From DASSBG01 sp035699085 (lineage in GTDB: Bacteria > Pseudomonadota > Gammaproteobacteria > Xanthomonadales > Rhodanobacteraceae), in contig DASSBG010000027.1 of the NCBI GenBank assembly GCA_035699085.1, positions 1-56,289 on the forward strand: a DNA stretch of 56,289 nt, in the 5' to 3' direction. Made by a program: the position numbers and the translations under genes. Positions 1 through 8,592 of the stretch are shown in pieces. Numbering within the stretch: the stretch's first letter is position 1; every line of letters starts with the position of its first letter. A model generated the notes under the pieces. That model did no database searches, was not told where the DNA came from, and saw only the letters and a list, made by a program, of their open reading frames with translations.

Positions 1-182
1 CTGAATCACTTGGGTCTAGGTTGGACGTTCTTGCTCTTGGACTTTCGCCCCGCAAGACGCCCACACAAGTTACCTGCGCACACTGTCAAGGATCATCACG
101 ACCGCCGCGGATCGCTCCGCCGCGCCCCGGGCATTTCGCCCAGGTGAGCCGACTATTCTACATCGAAAAGCGGCCTCGTCAA
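1..182 (-). promoter_or_regulatory. Probable rRNA-operon promoter and leader, reading off the left edge
   Basis: On the minus strand a TTGACG -35 (177-182) and a TAGAAT -10 (155-160) are separated by 16 bp, a spacing common in rRNA promoters. The transcript would run left through a leader containing GACAGTGTGCGCAGG and an imperfect stem (GGCGTCTTGC near 53-62 with GCAAGAACGTCC near 23-34). Such a stem resembles the processing stem ahead of 16S rRNA, and the wording of the leader resembles what I remember of Xanthomonadales rRNA leaders. No 16S sequence is in the window, so the call is an inference. The rest of 183-378 shows no gene; a TACACT hexamer near 325 could be a -10 for the next gene. 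Confidence 0.5.
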
Positions 183-378
183 CAGTCAATGGCGCTGCTG
201 CGATCCCTCGCCGGCGCACCCGCCGGCGACCGTGCCGAGCGGGTCGCGAAGTATAGCGCGAACGGCGCCGCGCAGGTTGTCCATGCACCGCCAGACGGGT
301 ACACCGCAACCGGGCGCAGCCGTTACACTGGGGGCTTAGCCGGCGCCCTCGCCGGCCACGCGCGGACACGAGGTTTCC

Positions 379-819
379 ATGCTCCTGACACCCCTGCTGC
401 TGGCCCTGGCACAGGCCGCCACGCCGGCGACGGCCGCCACCACCCATATCGCCATCGATGGCCACCAGCTGACGGTCGAAGTGGCCGCCGACAACGCCTC
501 GCGGGAGCACGGCCTGATGGGCCGCACCGCGCTGGAGCATGGCCACGGCATGCTGTTCGTGTTCCCGGACGACGCGCCGCGCTGGTTCTGGATGAAAAAC
601 ACCCTGATCCCGCTGGACATCCTGTTTTTCGGCTCGGACGCCAGGCTGGTGTCGATGCAGTTGAACGTGCCGCCGTGCACCAGCGATCCCTGCCCGAGCT
701 ACGCCAGCAACGCCGATGCGAAATATGTGGTGGAGTTGCCGGCGGGCGCGGCGGACCGGCTGCACATCCACCAGGGCGACACGCTGAAGCTGCCGGCCAA
801 GACGATCAGCGCCCGCTGA
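379..819 (+). CDS. DUF192 family secreted protein
   Basis: A 146-residue protein with a short hydrophobic N-terminus (about residues 1-20, ending in alanine-rich sequence) that looks like a signal peptide, so the product is probably periplasmic. The rest matches the DUF192 fold: the conserved REHGLMGR stretch, GMLFVFP, and the W-x-W-M-K-N-T-L-I-P-L-D motif near residues 72-85. The biochemical role of DUF192 proteins is not established. It is followed by a convergent rubredoxin gene only 22 bp away. The start is the first ATG giving a full signal peptide. The family assignment is firm; the function is unknown. Confidence 0.85.
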   Translation: MLLTPLLLALAQAATPATAATTHIAIDGHQLTVEVAADNASREHGLMGRTALEHGHGMLFVFPDDAPRWFWMKNTLIPLDILFFGSDARLVSMQLNVPPCTSDPCPSYASNADAKYVVELPAGAADRLHIHQGDTLKLPAKTISAR

Positions 820-841
820 GTGGCGCCGTCCGCCGCCGCGC

Positions 842-1045
842 TCAGTCGAACTCGACCATCTCGAAATCGTCCTTGGACACGCCGCAGTCGGGGCAGGTCC
901 AGGTGTCGGGAATGTCCTCCCAGCGCGTCCCCGGCGGCAGTCCTTCCTCGGGCAGACCTTCGGCCTCATCGTAGATGAACCCGCAGACCACGCACATGTA
1001 TTTGCGAAACACTCGGGCTTGTACGGCGGCGGCGGGCGTGCTCAT
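842..1045 (-). CDS. Rubredoxin
   Basis: A 67-residue one-iron electron carrier. Two Cys-x2-Cys knuckles are visible, YMCVVCGFIYDE near residues 16-27 and WTCPDCGVSKDDF near 49-61; these four cysteines bind the single iron. Length is slightly above the classical 54 residues because of about 13 extra N-terminal residues before the first knuckle. It probably passes electrons to an oxygenase or oxidative-stress reductase encoded elsewhere; no partner is next to it. It is transcribed away from thiE, with 78 bp between the two starts. Confidence 0.95.
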   Translation of the reverse strand: MSTPAAAVQARVFRKYMCVVCGFIYDEAEGLPEEGLPPGTRWEDIPDTWTCPDCGVSKDDFEMVEFD

Positions 1046-1123
1046 GTGGGTCAGGACGGGCAGAGTTGAGAACGGCTCTCAATTATCGCAGGTTCACCGG
1101 GCTGATCAAAGCGAGGCGCCTGA

Positions 1124-1777
1124 ATGAACGCCGCGCAGCTGGATGGCGCGCTGCTCCTGCCGCGCGGGCTCTACGCCATCACCGATGGCCCGCGACCCGA
1201 CCTGCTGGCCGCATGCGAGCAGGCGCTGGCCGGTGGCGCCCGCGTGTTGCAATACCGCGACAAGACGCGTGACGCGGCCCGCCGGCTCAGCGAGGCGCGT
1301 GACCTGGCGGAGCTGTGCGCACGACGCGGCGCACCGCTGATCATAAACGATGACGTGGCCCTGGCCGCCGCGGCCGGCGCCTCCGGCGTGCACCTGGGAG
1401 AACACGATGTCGACGTCGCGTCGGCACGCGCGCTGCTCGGCCCGGGCGCAATCATCGGCGTGTCCTGCTACGACGACCTGGATCGTGCCCGCGCATTGGC
1501 GGCGGCCGGCGCGGACTACCTCGCCTTCGGCGCCTTCTTCCCCTCCCCGACCAAGCCGACCGCCCGGCATGCCACGCCGGACCTGCTGCGCCGAGGGCGC
1601 GCCCTGGGCCGGCCGCTGGTGGCCATCGGCGGCATCACGCCCGACAATGGCGCCGGCCTGATCGCCGCGGGCGCCGACTGCCTCGCGGTGATCTCGGCGG
1701 TCTTCGCCGCACCGGACGTTCGCGTCGCCGCGCAGCAGTTCGCCGCGCTTTTCCCCGCAGCCACGGAGCCGCAATGA
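1124..1777 (+). CDS. thiE: Thiamine-phosphate synthase
   Basis: A 217-residue TIM-barrel enzyme that joins hydroxymethylpyrimidine diphosphate and thiazole phosphate to give thiamine monophosphate. Family features seen are GLYAITDG at the N-terminus, VLQYRDK (about 42-48) for diphosphate binding, LIINDDVALA (about 72-81), GVHLGEHD, the FFPSPTKP segment and the C-terminal AIGGITPDN phosphate-binding turn. The stop overlaps the hemL start in an ATGA arrangement (1774-1777), so the two are translationally coupled. Other thiamine genes in the window (thiC, thiG) are far away, so the pathway is dispersed here. Confidence 0.95.
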   Translation: MNAAQLDGALLLPRGLYAITDGPRPDLLAACEQALAGGARVLQYRDKTRDAARRLSEARDLAELCARRGAPLIINDDVALAAAAGASGVHLGEHDVDVASARALLGPGAIIGVSCYDDLDRARALAAAGADYLAFGAFFPSPTKPTARHATPDLLRRGRALGRPLVAIGGITPDNGAGLIAAGADCLAVISAVFAAPDVRVAAQQFAALFPAATEPQ

Positions 1778-3057
1778 GCACCAATCACGAGCTCTTCCAG
1801 CGCGCCCTGAAGCGCATGCCCGGCGGCGTCAATTCGCCGGTGCGCGCCTTCAAGTCGGTGGGCGGCGAACCCTTCTTCACCGCGCGCGCCGATGGCGCCT
1901 GCCTGTGGGACGTGGAAGGCAGGCGCTACATCGACTACGTCGGCTCGTGGGGGCCGATGATCGTCGGCCACAATCACCCGGCGGTGCGCGAAGCGGTCGA
2001 GCGCGCGGTGCGCGACGGCCTGTCCTTCGGCACGCCCTGCGCCGCCGAGGTCGCGATGGCCGAGACCATCGCGCGGCTTGTGCCGTCGGTCGAGATGCTG
2101 CGCATGGTCAACTCGGGTACCGAGGCGACGATGTCGGCGATACGCCTGGCGCGGGGCGCCACCGGACGCGACCTCGTGGTGAAGTTCGAAGGCTGCTACC
2201 ACGGCCACGGCGACAGCTTCCTGGTCAAGGCAGGCTCCGGCGCGTTGACGTTTGGCGTGCCAACGTCGCCGGGCGTGCCGGCCGCCGTCGCCGACCTCAC
2301 GCTGACGCTTCCATACAACGACCTCGCCGCGGCCGAGGCGCTGTTCGCCGAGCGCGGCGGCCAAATTGCCGGAATGATCGTCGAACCCGTGGCCGGCAAC
2401 ATGAATTGCATACTGCCGAAGGCCGGCTTCCTGCAGGGCCTGCGCGCGCTGTGCACGCGCCACGACGCGGTACTGATCTTTGACGAGGTGATGACCGGCT
2501 TTCGCGTCGCTGCCGGTGGCGCCCAGGCCCACTATGGCGTCACCCCGGACCTGACGACCTTCGGCAAGGTGATCGGCGGCGGCATGCCGGTCGGCGCCTA
2601 CGGCGGCAAGCGCGAGCTGATGGAGCAGGTCGCGCCCGGCGGTCCGATCTACCAGGCCGGCACGCTCAGCGGCAACCCGGTGGCAATGGCGGCTGGCCTG
2701 GCGATGCTTGAGCTGATCCAGGCGCCGGGCTTCCACGCCGAGCTGGCACGCAAGACCGCGATGCTGACCGACGGCCTGCAGGCGATCGCCGATGGCGCGG
2801 GAATACCCTTCAGCAGCAACCGCGTGGGCGGCATGTTCGGCCTGTTCTTCAGCGGTGACCGAGTCGAAACCTTCGCGCAGGCCACTGCCTGCAGCAGCGC
2901 CCACTTCAATCACTTCTTCCATGCCATGCTTGCGCGCGGCGTGTTCCTGGCGCCTTCGCCTTTCGAGGCCGGCTTCATGTCGGCCGCGCACAGCGAGCAG
3001 GACATCGCCGACACCCTGGAGGCCGCGCGCGGCGGTTTTGCGGAGATCGACGCATGA
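1774..3057 (+). CDS. hemL: Glutamate-1-semialdehyde 2,1-aminomutase
   Basis: A 427-residue class-III PLP enzyme that converts glutamate-1-semialdehyde to 5-aminolevulinate, the C5 entry to haem synthesis. The N-terminus MPGGVNSPVRAFKSVGGEP is typical. NSGTEATMSAIRLAR is the PLP-phosphate region, FDEVMTGFR carries the PLP-binding Asp, and TTFGKVIGGGMPVGAYGG carries the Schiff-base Lys. Length is normal for the family. It overlaps thiE by 4 bp at its start and the next PLP gene by 4 bp at its end, giving a compact three-gene unit. A thiE-hemL pairing is familiar from Xanthomonas-like genomes. Confidence 0.97.
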   Translation: MSTNHELFQRALKRMPGGVNSPVRAFKSVGGEPFFTARADGACLWDVEGRRYIDYVGSWGPMIVGHNHPAVREAVERAVRDGLSFGTPCAAEVAMAETIARLVPSVEMLRMVNSGTEATMSAIRLARGATGRDLVVKFEGCYHGHGDSFLVKAGSGALTFGVPTSPGVPAAVADLTLTLPYNDLAAAEALFAERGGQIAGMIVEPVAGNMNCILPKAGFLQGLRALCTRHDAVLIFDEVMTGFRVAAGGAQAHYGVTPDLTTFGKVIGGGMPVGAYGGKRELMEQVAPGGPIYQAGTLSGNPVAMAAGLAMLELIQAPGFHAELARKTAMLTDGLQAIADGAGIPFSSNRVGGMFGLFFSGDRVETFAQATACSSAHFNHFFHAMLARGVFLAPSPFEAGFMSAAHSEQDIADTLEAARGGFAEIDA

Positions 3058-4169
3058 AATTCGAGACCTTGGCAGTGCACGCCGGCGCCGAGCCTGACGC
3101 CACCGGCGCAATGGCACCGCCGCTGTACCTTGCCACGACCTTCGAGCACGCGCCCGACGGCAACCGCGCCGATGGCCTCAACTACCAACGCGCCGACAAC
3201 CCGACCCAGCGCCGCCTGGAGGCAGCACTGGCGGCGCTGGACGGTGGCGCGGCGGCCTTGTTCTTCAGCTCCGGCGTCGCCGCCGGCGCCTGTCTGCTGC
3301 AGTCGCTGCCGCAGGCTGGCCACGTGCTGGTGCAGGAGGATCTGTACCACGGTTTTCGCGACCAGATCGAAACCTTCTTCCCGCGCTGGGGCCTGCGCCA
3401 CGACTTCGTCGACATGACGGATACCGGCGCCGTCCGGGCGGCGCTGCGCGACGACACGCGGCTGCTGTGGGCGGAGTCGCCGTCGAACCCGCTGATGCAA
3501 GTCATCGACATCGCCGCACTGGCCGAACTGGCACACGCCGGCGGCGCACGGCTGCTGGTCGACAACACCTTCGCCACGCCGGCGCTGCAGCAGCCGCTGG
3601 CGCTGGGGGCTGACATCGTGCTGCACTCGGCGACCAAGTACATGGGCGGCCACAGCGACGTGATGGGCGGCGTGCTGGTGTTTGCCGCAGCAGACGAATG
3701 GGCGACGGCCAGCCGCACGACGCGCACCATGCTCGGCTTCAACGCATCGCCCTTCAACGCGTGGATGATCCTGCGCGGCCTGCGCTCGCTGCCGGCGCGG
3801 ATGGACTGGCACTGCCGCAATGCGCGCGCGCTGGCGGAGTTCCTTGCCGGTCATGCCCGGGTTGAAGCGGTGCACTACCCCGGCCTTGCGAGCCATCCGC
3901 AGCACGCCCTGGCGCAGCGCCAGATGCGTGACTTCGGCGGCATGCTCAGCGTGCGGGTGCGCGGCGGCCGCGAGGCGGCGCTGGCGGTTGCCTCCAGGCT
4001 GAAGGTTTTCACCAACGCCACCAGCCTCGGTGGCTGCGAATCGCTGGTCGAGCACCGCGCCTCGATCGAGGGCCCGCATCCGCACTCACCGCAGGATCTG
4101 CTGCGGTTGTCGGTGGGCGTGGAGCACGCCGACGACCTGATCGCCGACTGGGCGCAGGCGCTGGCCTGA
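3054..4169 (+). CDS. Cys/Met-metabolism PLP-dependent enzyme (cystathionine synthase/lyase type)
   Basis: A 371-residue transsulfuration-family protein. Landmarks are KFETLAVHAG at the start, YQRADNPTQRRLE, FFSSGVAA (about 80-87), the WAESPSNPLMQVIDI segment, LVDNTFATP with the PLP-pyridine Asp, and HSATKYMGGHSDVMGG with the PLP Lys near residue 193. SLGGCESLVEHRAS near the C-terminus is also typical. These motifs are shared by cystathionine gamma-synthase, cystathionine beta/gamma-lyase and O-acylhomoserine sulfhydrylase, so substrate cannot be assigned from sequence alone. Its ATG overlaps the hemL stop (ATGA), indicating co-translation. Confidence 0.88.
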   Translation: MKFETLAVHAGAEPDATGAMAPPLYLATTFEHAPDGNRADGLNYQRADNPTQRRLEAALAALDGGAAALFFSSGVAAGACLLQSLPQAGHVLVQEDLYHGFRDQIETFFPRWGLRHDFVDMTDTGAVRAALRDDTRLLWAESPSNPLMQVIDIAALAELAHAGGARLLVDNTFATPALQQPLALGADIVLHSATKYMGGHSDVMGGVLVFAAADEWATASRTTRTMLGFNASPFNAWMILRGLRSLPARMDWHCRNARALAEFLAGHARVEAVHYPGLASHPQHALAQRQMRDFGGMLSVRVRGGREAALAVASRLKVFTNATSLGGCESLVEHRASIEGPHPHSPQDLLRLSVGVEHADDLIADWAQALA

Positions 4170-4244
4170 CCGGCCACACCGACTACCGCGCCCAAGTCCG
4201 CTGTTCGATGATCTGGATGCTGCTCGGCTGCCGCGCGCAAGCTT

Positions 4245-4913
4245 TCAGAACGGTACCGGGCACCACGCGACGTCCAGCGTTGGCCGGAGGGCAGCCACGA
4301 TTGACGGCTCCAGTGCGTCGAACTGAAGCGTGGACGGAACCAAGGTCGCGTTGGCCGCAATACAAAGAGTGGATCCACTCAGTGTGACGTCACCGTGGGC
4401 GAGCCCGAACGAATCCAAACCGAATATATAAAAACTACCGGGATAAGACCCACTGTTGCCGTCTCCGAAAAAGTCTCCGTAGACGACTTGGTAGCTCAAG
4501 ACGAGGTTGCTGGTGTCAATGGTCATGTCGCACTCGACGCCCTGGATCCTGATCTTTCCGGATATCGAATCGATACGCGCAGTCGCATCGAACCGCGTCG
4601 TTCCCGGCGCAAACGCGGCTTGCACTCCATGAAGCGTTGTCGGACATCCGGGCACCCCCCCTGCGCAGGTGCTGGTGTAGCAGGAATCGCTTGACGCCGG
4701 AATGCAACCCGGAGCGCCGTCGACAGCAGTGACGAGCAGCGACGCCAGCGTCGTGGAATCAACCGCTTTCGACCAGCAGGCTTCAAAGCCATTGTGCGCG
4801 AGATGATCAAGCACCTCCTGCGCCTGCGCGCCTGCAGTCAAGGCAAGCAACGCCACACACGCGGCAGCACGAGGAATCGCCAAGTGCTCACCCAAGCCAA
4901 AACGTCCGCGCAT
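4245..4913 (-). CDS. Secreted protein of unknown function
   Basis: About 222 residues from the chosen ATG at 4913; an upstream in-frame ATG at 4970 would add 19 residues. I prefer 4913 because it places a basic N-terminus directly before a hydrophobic segment (AACVALLALTAGAQAQ), a clear signal peptide. The mature part has several cysteine pairs (CW, CIPASSDSC, TCAGGVPGC) and an HNGFEACW stretch. The latter recalls the DGFE-type short motifs I associate with secreted proteins of Rhodanobacter/Dokdonella relatives, but that link is only an impression. No enzymatic motif is visible. It stands alone between convergent neighbours. Confidence 0.6.
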   Translation of the reverse strand: MRGRFGLGEHLAIPRAAACVALLALTAGAQAQEVLDHLAHNGFEACWSKAVDSTTLASLLVTAVDGAPGCIPASSDSCYTSTCAGGVPGCPTTLHGVQAAFAPGTTRFDATARIDSISGKIRIQGVECDMTIDTSNLVLSYQVVYGDFFGDGNSGSYPGSFYIFGLDSFGLAHGDVTLSGSTLCIAANATLVPSTLQFDALEPSIVAALRPTLDVAWCPVPF

Positions 4914-5119
4914 CGCACTGGACTCCCGAATGACTGGCGAGAAATTACGCCGATTTTCCGCCCATGGCAACGCACATCTGAAAGCCCTTTACCACCGATC
5001 GTACCGCTCCGCGAAGCAACCACGCGCCGGCAGAGCGGGATCTCACCCGTTTCGGCTCGATGCCGCTCCACCCACCCCTGTCGACACGGCACTCGGCGTA
5101 TCGCTGAAATGACGCCTCC

Positions 5120-5737
5120 TCAGTCGCGTTGGAAGCGCGGCAGCGCGTCGCGCAGCGTGGCCAGCCGCGACATCGGGTCGGTCAGCTCCAGCAGGTGCTG
5201 GCGCTCGCCCAGTTCCAGCGGCAGCAGTTCGGCCAGCCTGAAGCCGATCCAGCTGGCGTCGTCGTAGCGCGCCCTGGGCACGCTCACTTCGCCCATCTGC
5301 TCGACCATGCGCTCGACAATCGTCGCGAGCAGCGAGAACTCCGGCGGCACCGCAAGACAGGGCTCGGTCGGCCATTCGCGAACCGTGGCGCGCACCAGCC
5401 CGTCGTCGCGCACGCGCGAGGTGACGACACGGAACCGTTGGCCGCCACAGACGCGAATGCCGAGCAGACCACGTGGCAGGGCATCGAAGTCGACCATGCG
5501 CGCCAGGGTGCCGACCGAGGCCGGCAGGGCCGGCGCGCCGACTTCCTCGCCCTCAAGGATCAGGCAGACGCCGAACGGCGCGTCCTTTCGCGCGCACTCC
5601 CGAACCATGTCGAGGTAGCGCGATTCGAAGATGCGCAACTGCAACTGACCGTCCGGAAACAGCACGGTCGACAGCGGGAACAGCGGGATCTCGGGTAACG
5701 CCACGGCTGGAGTGTAGCCGAGCCGCTGGCGCGGCAA
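5120..5737 (-). CDS. LON peptidase N-terminal (substrate-binding) domain protein
   Basis: Up to 205 residues consisting of the LON substrate-binding domain alone, without the AAA+ or protease parts. The family start ALPEIPLFPLSTVLFPDG is followed by RIFESRYLDMVREC and GVCLILEG. Because that conserved start begins at about residue 13, a GTG at 5704 (residue 12) may be the true start. Stand-alone LON-N proteins (YcbX/LonN type in COG2802) are common in proteobacteria but their role is not settled. It lies upstream of mpl on the same strand's far side with only 32 bp between them. Confidence 0.85.
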   Translation of the reverse strand: MPRQRLGYTPAVALPEIPLFPLSTVLFPDGQLQLRIFESRYLDMVRECARKDAPFGVCLILEGEEVGAPALPASVGTLARMVDFDALPRGLLGIRVCGGQRFRVVTSRVRDDGLVRATVREWPTEPCLAVPPEFSLLATIVERMVEQMGEVSVPRARYDDASWIGFRLAELLPLELGERQHLLELTDPMSRLATLRDALPRFQRD

Positions 5738-5769
5738 GCGCGCTGCCGAAGTCGCTGGTGCAGTGGCGG

Positions 5770-7314
5770 TCAGCCTGCGCCTGCCGCGAGCACGTCGAGC
5801 AGGCGGCGCGGGGCATTGTCGAAGCCGCCGTTGGACATGAAGACGACGTGGTCGCCGGGGCGCGCGGCGCGACGCAGTTCGTCGAGCAGCAGCTCCACGC
5901 TGGCGGCGATGCGGCCGCGGCCGCCGAGGGCGTCGGCAACCCGCGATGCGTCCCAGGACAGTTCCGGCCGTCGCAGCAGGACCACCATGTCCGCCGCGGC
6001 GAGCGAGGGCGCCAGCGCCGTGGCGTGCGCACCCTGGCGCATCGAGTTTGAGCGCGGCTCCAGCGCCACCAGGATGCGTGCGTCGCCAACCCGCGCTCGC
6101 AGCCCGGCCAGGGTCGTGGCGATTGCGGTCGGGTGATGGGCGAAATCGTCGTATACCTGCACGCCGGCGACCTCGCCGAGTCGCTCCATGCGGCGCTTCA
6201 CGCCGCCAAAGTCAGCGAGCGCCGGCAGCAGCACCTGCGGCTCGGCACCGGCAGCCGCGGCCGCGGCCAGCGCGGCCAGCGCGTTCATCACGTTGTGGCG
6301 GCCGAGCAGCGGCCAGCGAACCTCGCCGAGGCGCGTGCCGCCGCGACGGACGACGAAGGCCGACCCATCGTCCGCAACCAATTCGGCTTGCCAGTCGCCA
6401 CGACCGATGCCGAAGCTCTCGACCGGCGTCCAGCAGCCCATGGCCAGCACCTCGGCAATGCTGTCATCGTGCGCGTTGACGATCAGCCGGCCATTGCCCG
6501 GCACGGTGCGCACCAGGTGGTGGAACTGGCGCTGGATGGCGGCCACGTCCGGAAAAATATCCGCGTGGTCGTATTCGAGGTTGTTGAGGATCGCGATGCG
6601 CGGCCGGTAGTGCACGAACTTTGAGCGCTTGTCGAAGAACGCGGTGTCGTATTCGTCGGCTTCGATGACGAAAAGTGGGGACCGGGGACCGGGGACCGGG
6701 GACCGGACCAGCGCGGCGCGACCCGACGCTCCGGGACCGACGCCAGGATGCGCCCGCGCGTCTGGCTGCGCGCCTGCTGCAACTGCAGAAAGCCTGGACC
6801 CGGAACCAAGCGTTCGGGATTCAGCGGACTCCGGCTCTTCCGGTCCCCGGCCCCCGGTCCCCGGTCCCAGCCTGGCGGAGACGTCGAAATTGCCGGGAAC
6901 ACCGCCGATCAGGAAACCCGGCGCGAACCCGGCCGACTGCAGCAGGTGGGTCAAAATGCTGGTGGTGGTGGTCTTGCCGTGGGTGCCGGCGACCGCCAGC
7001 ACCTCGCGCCCGGCAAGTACCTGCTCGCCCAGCCACTGCGGCCCGGAGATGTAAGGCAGCTGCGCGTCCAGCATGTACTCCACCGCGGGATTGCCGCGCG
7101 ACAGGGCGTTGCCCACCAGCACCAGGTCGGGCGGCGGCTGCAGGTGGGCTGCGCTGTAGCCGTGCTTCAGCTCGATACCCAGCGCCTCGAGCTGCGTGCT
7201 CATCGGCGGATAGACATTGGCGTCGCTGCCCTCGACGATGTGGCCGAGCTCCCGCGCCAGCGCTGCCAGCCCGCCCATGAAGGTGCCGCAAATGCCGAGG
7301 ATGTGCAGGCGCAT
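5770..7314 (-). CDS. mpl: UDP-N-acetylmuramate:L-Ala-gamma-D-Glu-meso-DAP ligase, with an in-frame insertion
   Basis: A Mur-ligase family enzyme of the cytoplasm that reattaches recovered murein tripeptide to UDP-MurNAc in peptidoglycan recycling. The start at 7314 gives MRLHILGICGTFMGG, the standard Mpl N-terminus; the ATP loop GTHGKTTTT is at about residues 110-118 and ADEYDTAFFDKRSKF follows. The protein is 514 residues, roughly 60 longer than usual. The excess is a Gly/Pro/Ser-rich stretch at about residues 150-213, between GNFDVSARLG and LFVIEADEYD, which are nearly contiguous in the usual enzyme. The stretch is encoded by a heptamer-bounded element (see 6677-6868). The frame is intact on both sides, so the enzyme may still work. 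Confidence 0.93.
   Translation of the reverse strand: MRLHILGICGTFMGGLAALARELGHIVEGSDANVYPPMSTQLEALGIELKHGYSAAHLQPPPDLVLVGNALSRGNPAVEYMLDAQLPYISGPQWLGEQVLAGREVLAVAGTHGKTTTTSILTHLLQSAGFAPGFLIGGVPGNFDVSARLGPGTGGRGPEEPESAESRTLGSGSRLSAVAAGAQPDARAHPGVGPGASGRAALVRSPVPGPRSPLFVIEADEYDTAFFDKRSKFVHYRPRIAILNNLEYDHADIFPDVAAIQRQFHHLVRTVPGNGRLIVNAHDDSIAEVLAMGCWTPVESFGIGRGDWQAELVADDGSAFVVRRGGTRLGEVRWPLLGRHNVMNALAALAAAAAAGAEPQVLLPALADFGGVKRRMERLGEVAGVQVYDDFAHHPTAIATTLAGLRARVGDARILVALEPRSNSMRQGAHATALAPSLAAADMVVLLRRPELSWDASRVADALGGRGRIAASVELLLDELRRAARPGDHVVFMSNGGFDNAPRRLLDVLAAGAG
6677..6868. repeat. Heptamer-bounded insertion inside mpl
   Basis: The left arm (6677-6704) is four tandem GGGGACC units. The right arm (6842-6868) is almost four units of the complement GGTCCCC, one of them GGCCCCC. 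The arms are inverted and enclose about 137 bp of unrelated GC-rich sequence. Total length is 192 bp, exactly 64 codons, so the mpl reading frame is kept. The CGGCTCT sequence beside the right arm also occurs beside the array at 10651-10672, suggesting a shared element. Confidence 0.8.
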
Positions 7315-7324
7315 GCGCAGTTCC

Positions 7325-7864
7325 TCAGGGCGCCGGCGCCGCGTGACCGCCGGTGAGCATGCCGAACACGGCTGCGGCGGCCAGGTTGATGGCGATGGTC
7401 GCGACCACGCCCGCCAGCCACGAGCGCGACAGTGCGTGGCGGTAGATGTTGGCACTGACCACCAGCGACCAGATGCTGACCGGCAGCAGCAGCAGCAAGG
7501 CGATCATCTGTGGCCGGGTCATCGCCTGCGCTTCGGCCGGCAGTGGCGTCAGCAGCACATAGGACGGCAGCCCCAGCAACCCGAACAGCAGCGCGGCCGC
7601 CATCAGGCCGGTCGCCGCCTGGACGAAGCGGGGTTGCAGCTGGCGCAGCGCCAGCAGTGCGTAAAGCAGAACGAAGCTGACACCGATGCTGACCACCGCC
7701 GACAGCAGCGCATTGCCGGCGTAGCCGACCAGCGCGCCACCGAGCAGGCCCAGCAGCAGGTTCAGCACCACCAAGATCCACAACAGCGGCGGTGCGAATG
7801 GCAGGTCCTGCGGGCCGATGCGCAGCAGGCACAGGTCGCGCCAGGCCGCGAACAATTCAGGCAT
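7325..7864 (-). CDS. Multi-spanning membrane protein of unknown function
   Basis: A 179-residue protein with about four hydrophobic segments: residues ~25-50 (LLWILVVLNLLLGLLGG), ~58-75, ~90-108 and two near the C-terminus including the SLVVSANIYRHALSRSW loop. The ATG at 7864 is chosen because it gives MPELFAAWRDLCLLRIGPQD, a plausible cytoplasmic start, and avoids overlap with adk. Short N-terminal motifs of this kind (..L..R..PQDLP.S) occur in small proteobacterial membrane proteins. I cannot name a function. It sits 10 bp upstream of mpl on the same strand. Confidence 0.7.
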   Translation of the reverse strand: MPELFAAWRDLCLLRIGPQDLPFAPPLLWILVVLNLLLGLLGGALVGYAGNALLSAVVSIGVSFVLLYALLALRQLQPRFVQAATGLMAAALLFGLLGLPSYVLLTPLPAEAQAMTRPQMIALLLLLPVSIWSLVVSANIYRHALSRSWLAGVVATIAINLAAAAVFGMLTGGHAAPAP

Positions 7865-7886
7865 GTCCGGGGATTCCGCGAAAACC

Positions 7887-8471
7887 TCAGCCAACCGCGG
7901 CGCGGCCGCCGGCGTCCAGCGCCGCCATGATGCGCGCACAGACGTCCTCGACCGTACCGACGCCGTCCACTTCGCTCAGCTGGCCACGCTTGCGATACCA
8001 GTCAGCCACCGGCGCGGTCTGCTCATCGAACACGGCCAGCCGCTTGCGCACCGTCTGCGGTTCGTCGTCGGCGCGGCCCTCGGCGGCAAAGCGGGTCTCG
8101 CAGCGACCGACGATCACCTCGTTGGGCACGCTGAGCTTGACCACCTGGTCCAGCGGCTGGCCGAGCCGGCCCAGCAGGCTGTCCAGCGCGGCGGCCTGAG
8201 CAAGATTGCGCGGGTAGCCGTCGAGGATGAAGCCGCCGTGGGCGTCGCCCTGGCCGAGGCGCTCCTCGAGCATGCCAAGGACGATCTCGTCGGAAACCAG
8301 CCGGCCCGATTCCATCACCGCCTTGGCCTGCAAGCCGAGCGGCGTGCCGGCCGCCACCGCGGCGCGCAACAGGTCGCCGGTGGAAATATGCACCGCACCG
8401 AGGGCATCCTTCAGGCAATCGGCCTGCGTGCCCTTGCCCGATCCGGGCGCACCGAGTAAGACAAGTCGCAT
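7887..8471 (-). CDS. adk: Adenylate kinase, short form
   Basis: A 194-residue cytoplasmic enzyme interconverting 2 ADP with ATP and AMP. The start at 8471 gives MRLVLLGAPGSGKGTQAD, with the P-loop at residues 7-15. ISTGDLLR (AMP site), FILDGYPRN and a C-terminal VDGVGTVEDV follow. The LID region is reduced to a short loop around RCETRFAAEGRADDEP, lacking the usual ~30-residue lid, as in other short-type bacterial enzymes. It is divergent from the PPi-phosphofructokinase gene 121 bp away. Confidence 0.95.
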   Translation of the reverse strand: MRLVLLGAPGSGKGTQADCLKDALGAVHISTGDLLRAAVAAGTPLGLQAKAVMESGRLVSDEIVLGMLEERLGQGDAHGGFILDGYPRNLAQAAALDSLLGRLGQPLDQVVKLSVPNEVIVGRCETRFAAEGRADDEPQTVRKRLAVFDEQTAPVADWYRKRGQLSEVDGVGTVEDVCARIMAALDAGGRAAVG

Positions 8472-8592
8472 AGTATCCTGTCGCCGCGCGCGGCCGCGCA
8501 CGGCAACGCCACGGCCAATGGCATGGTGGGCGATCAAATTAGCGGCTGCGGGCGATGCCGTCAAACCATTCTGTCGCAGCAACGAGGACGCC

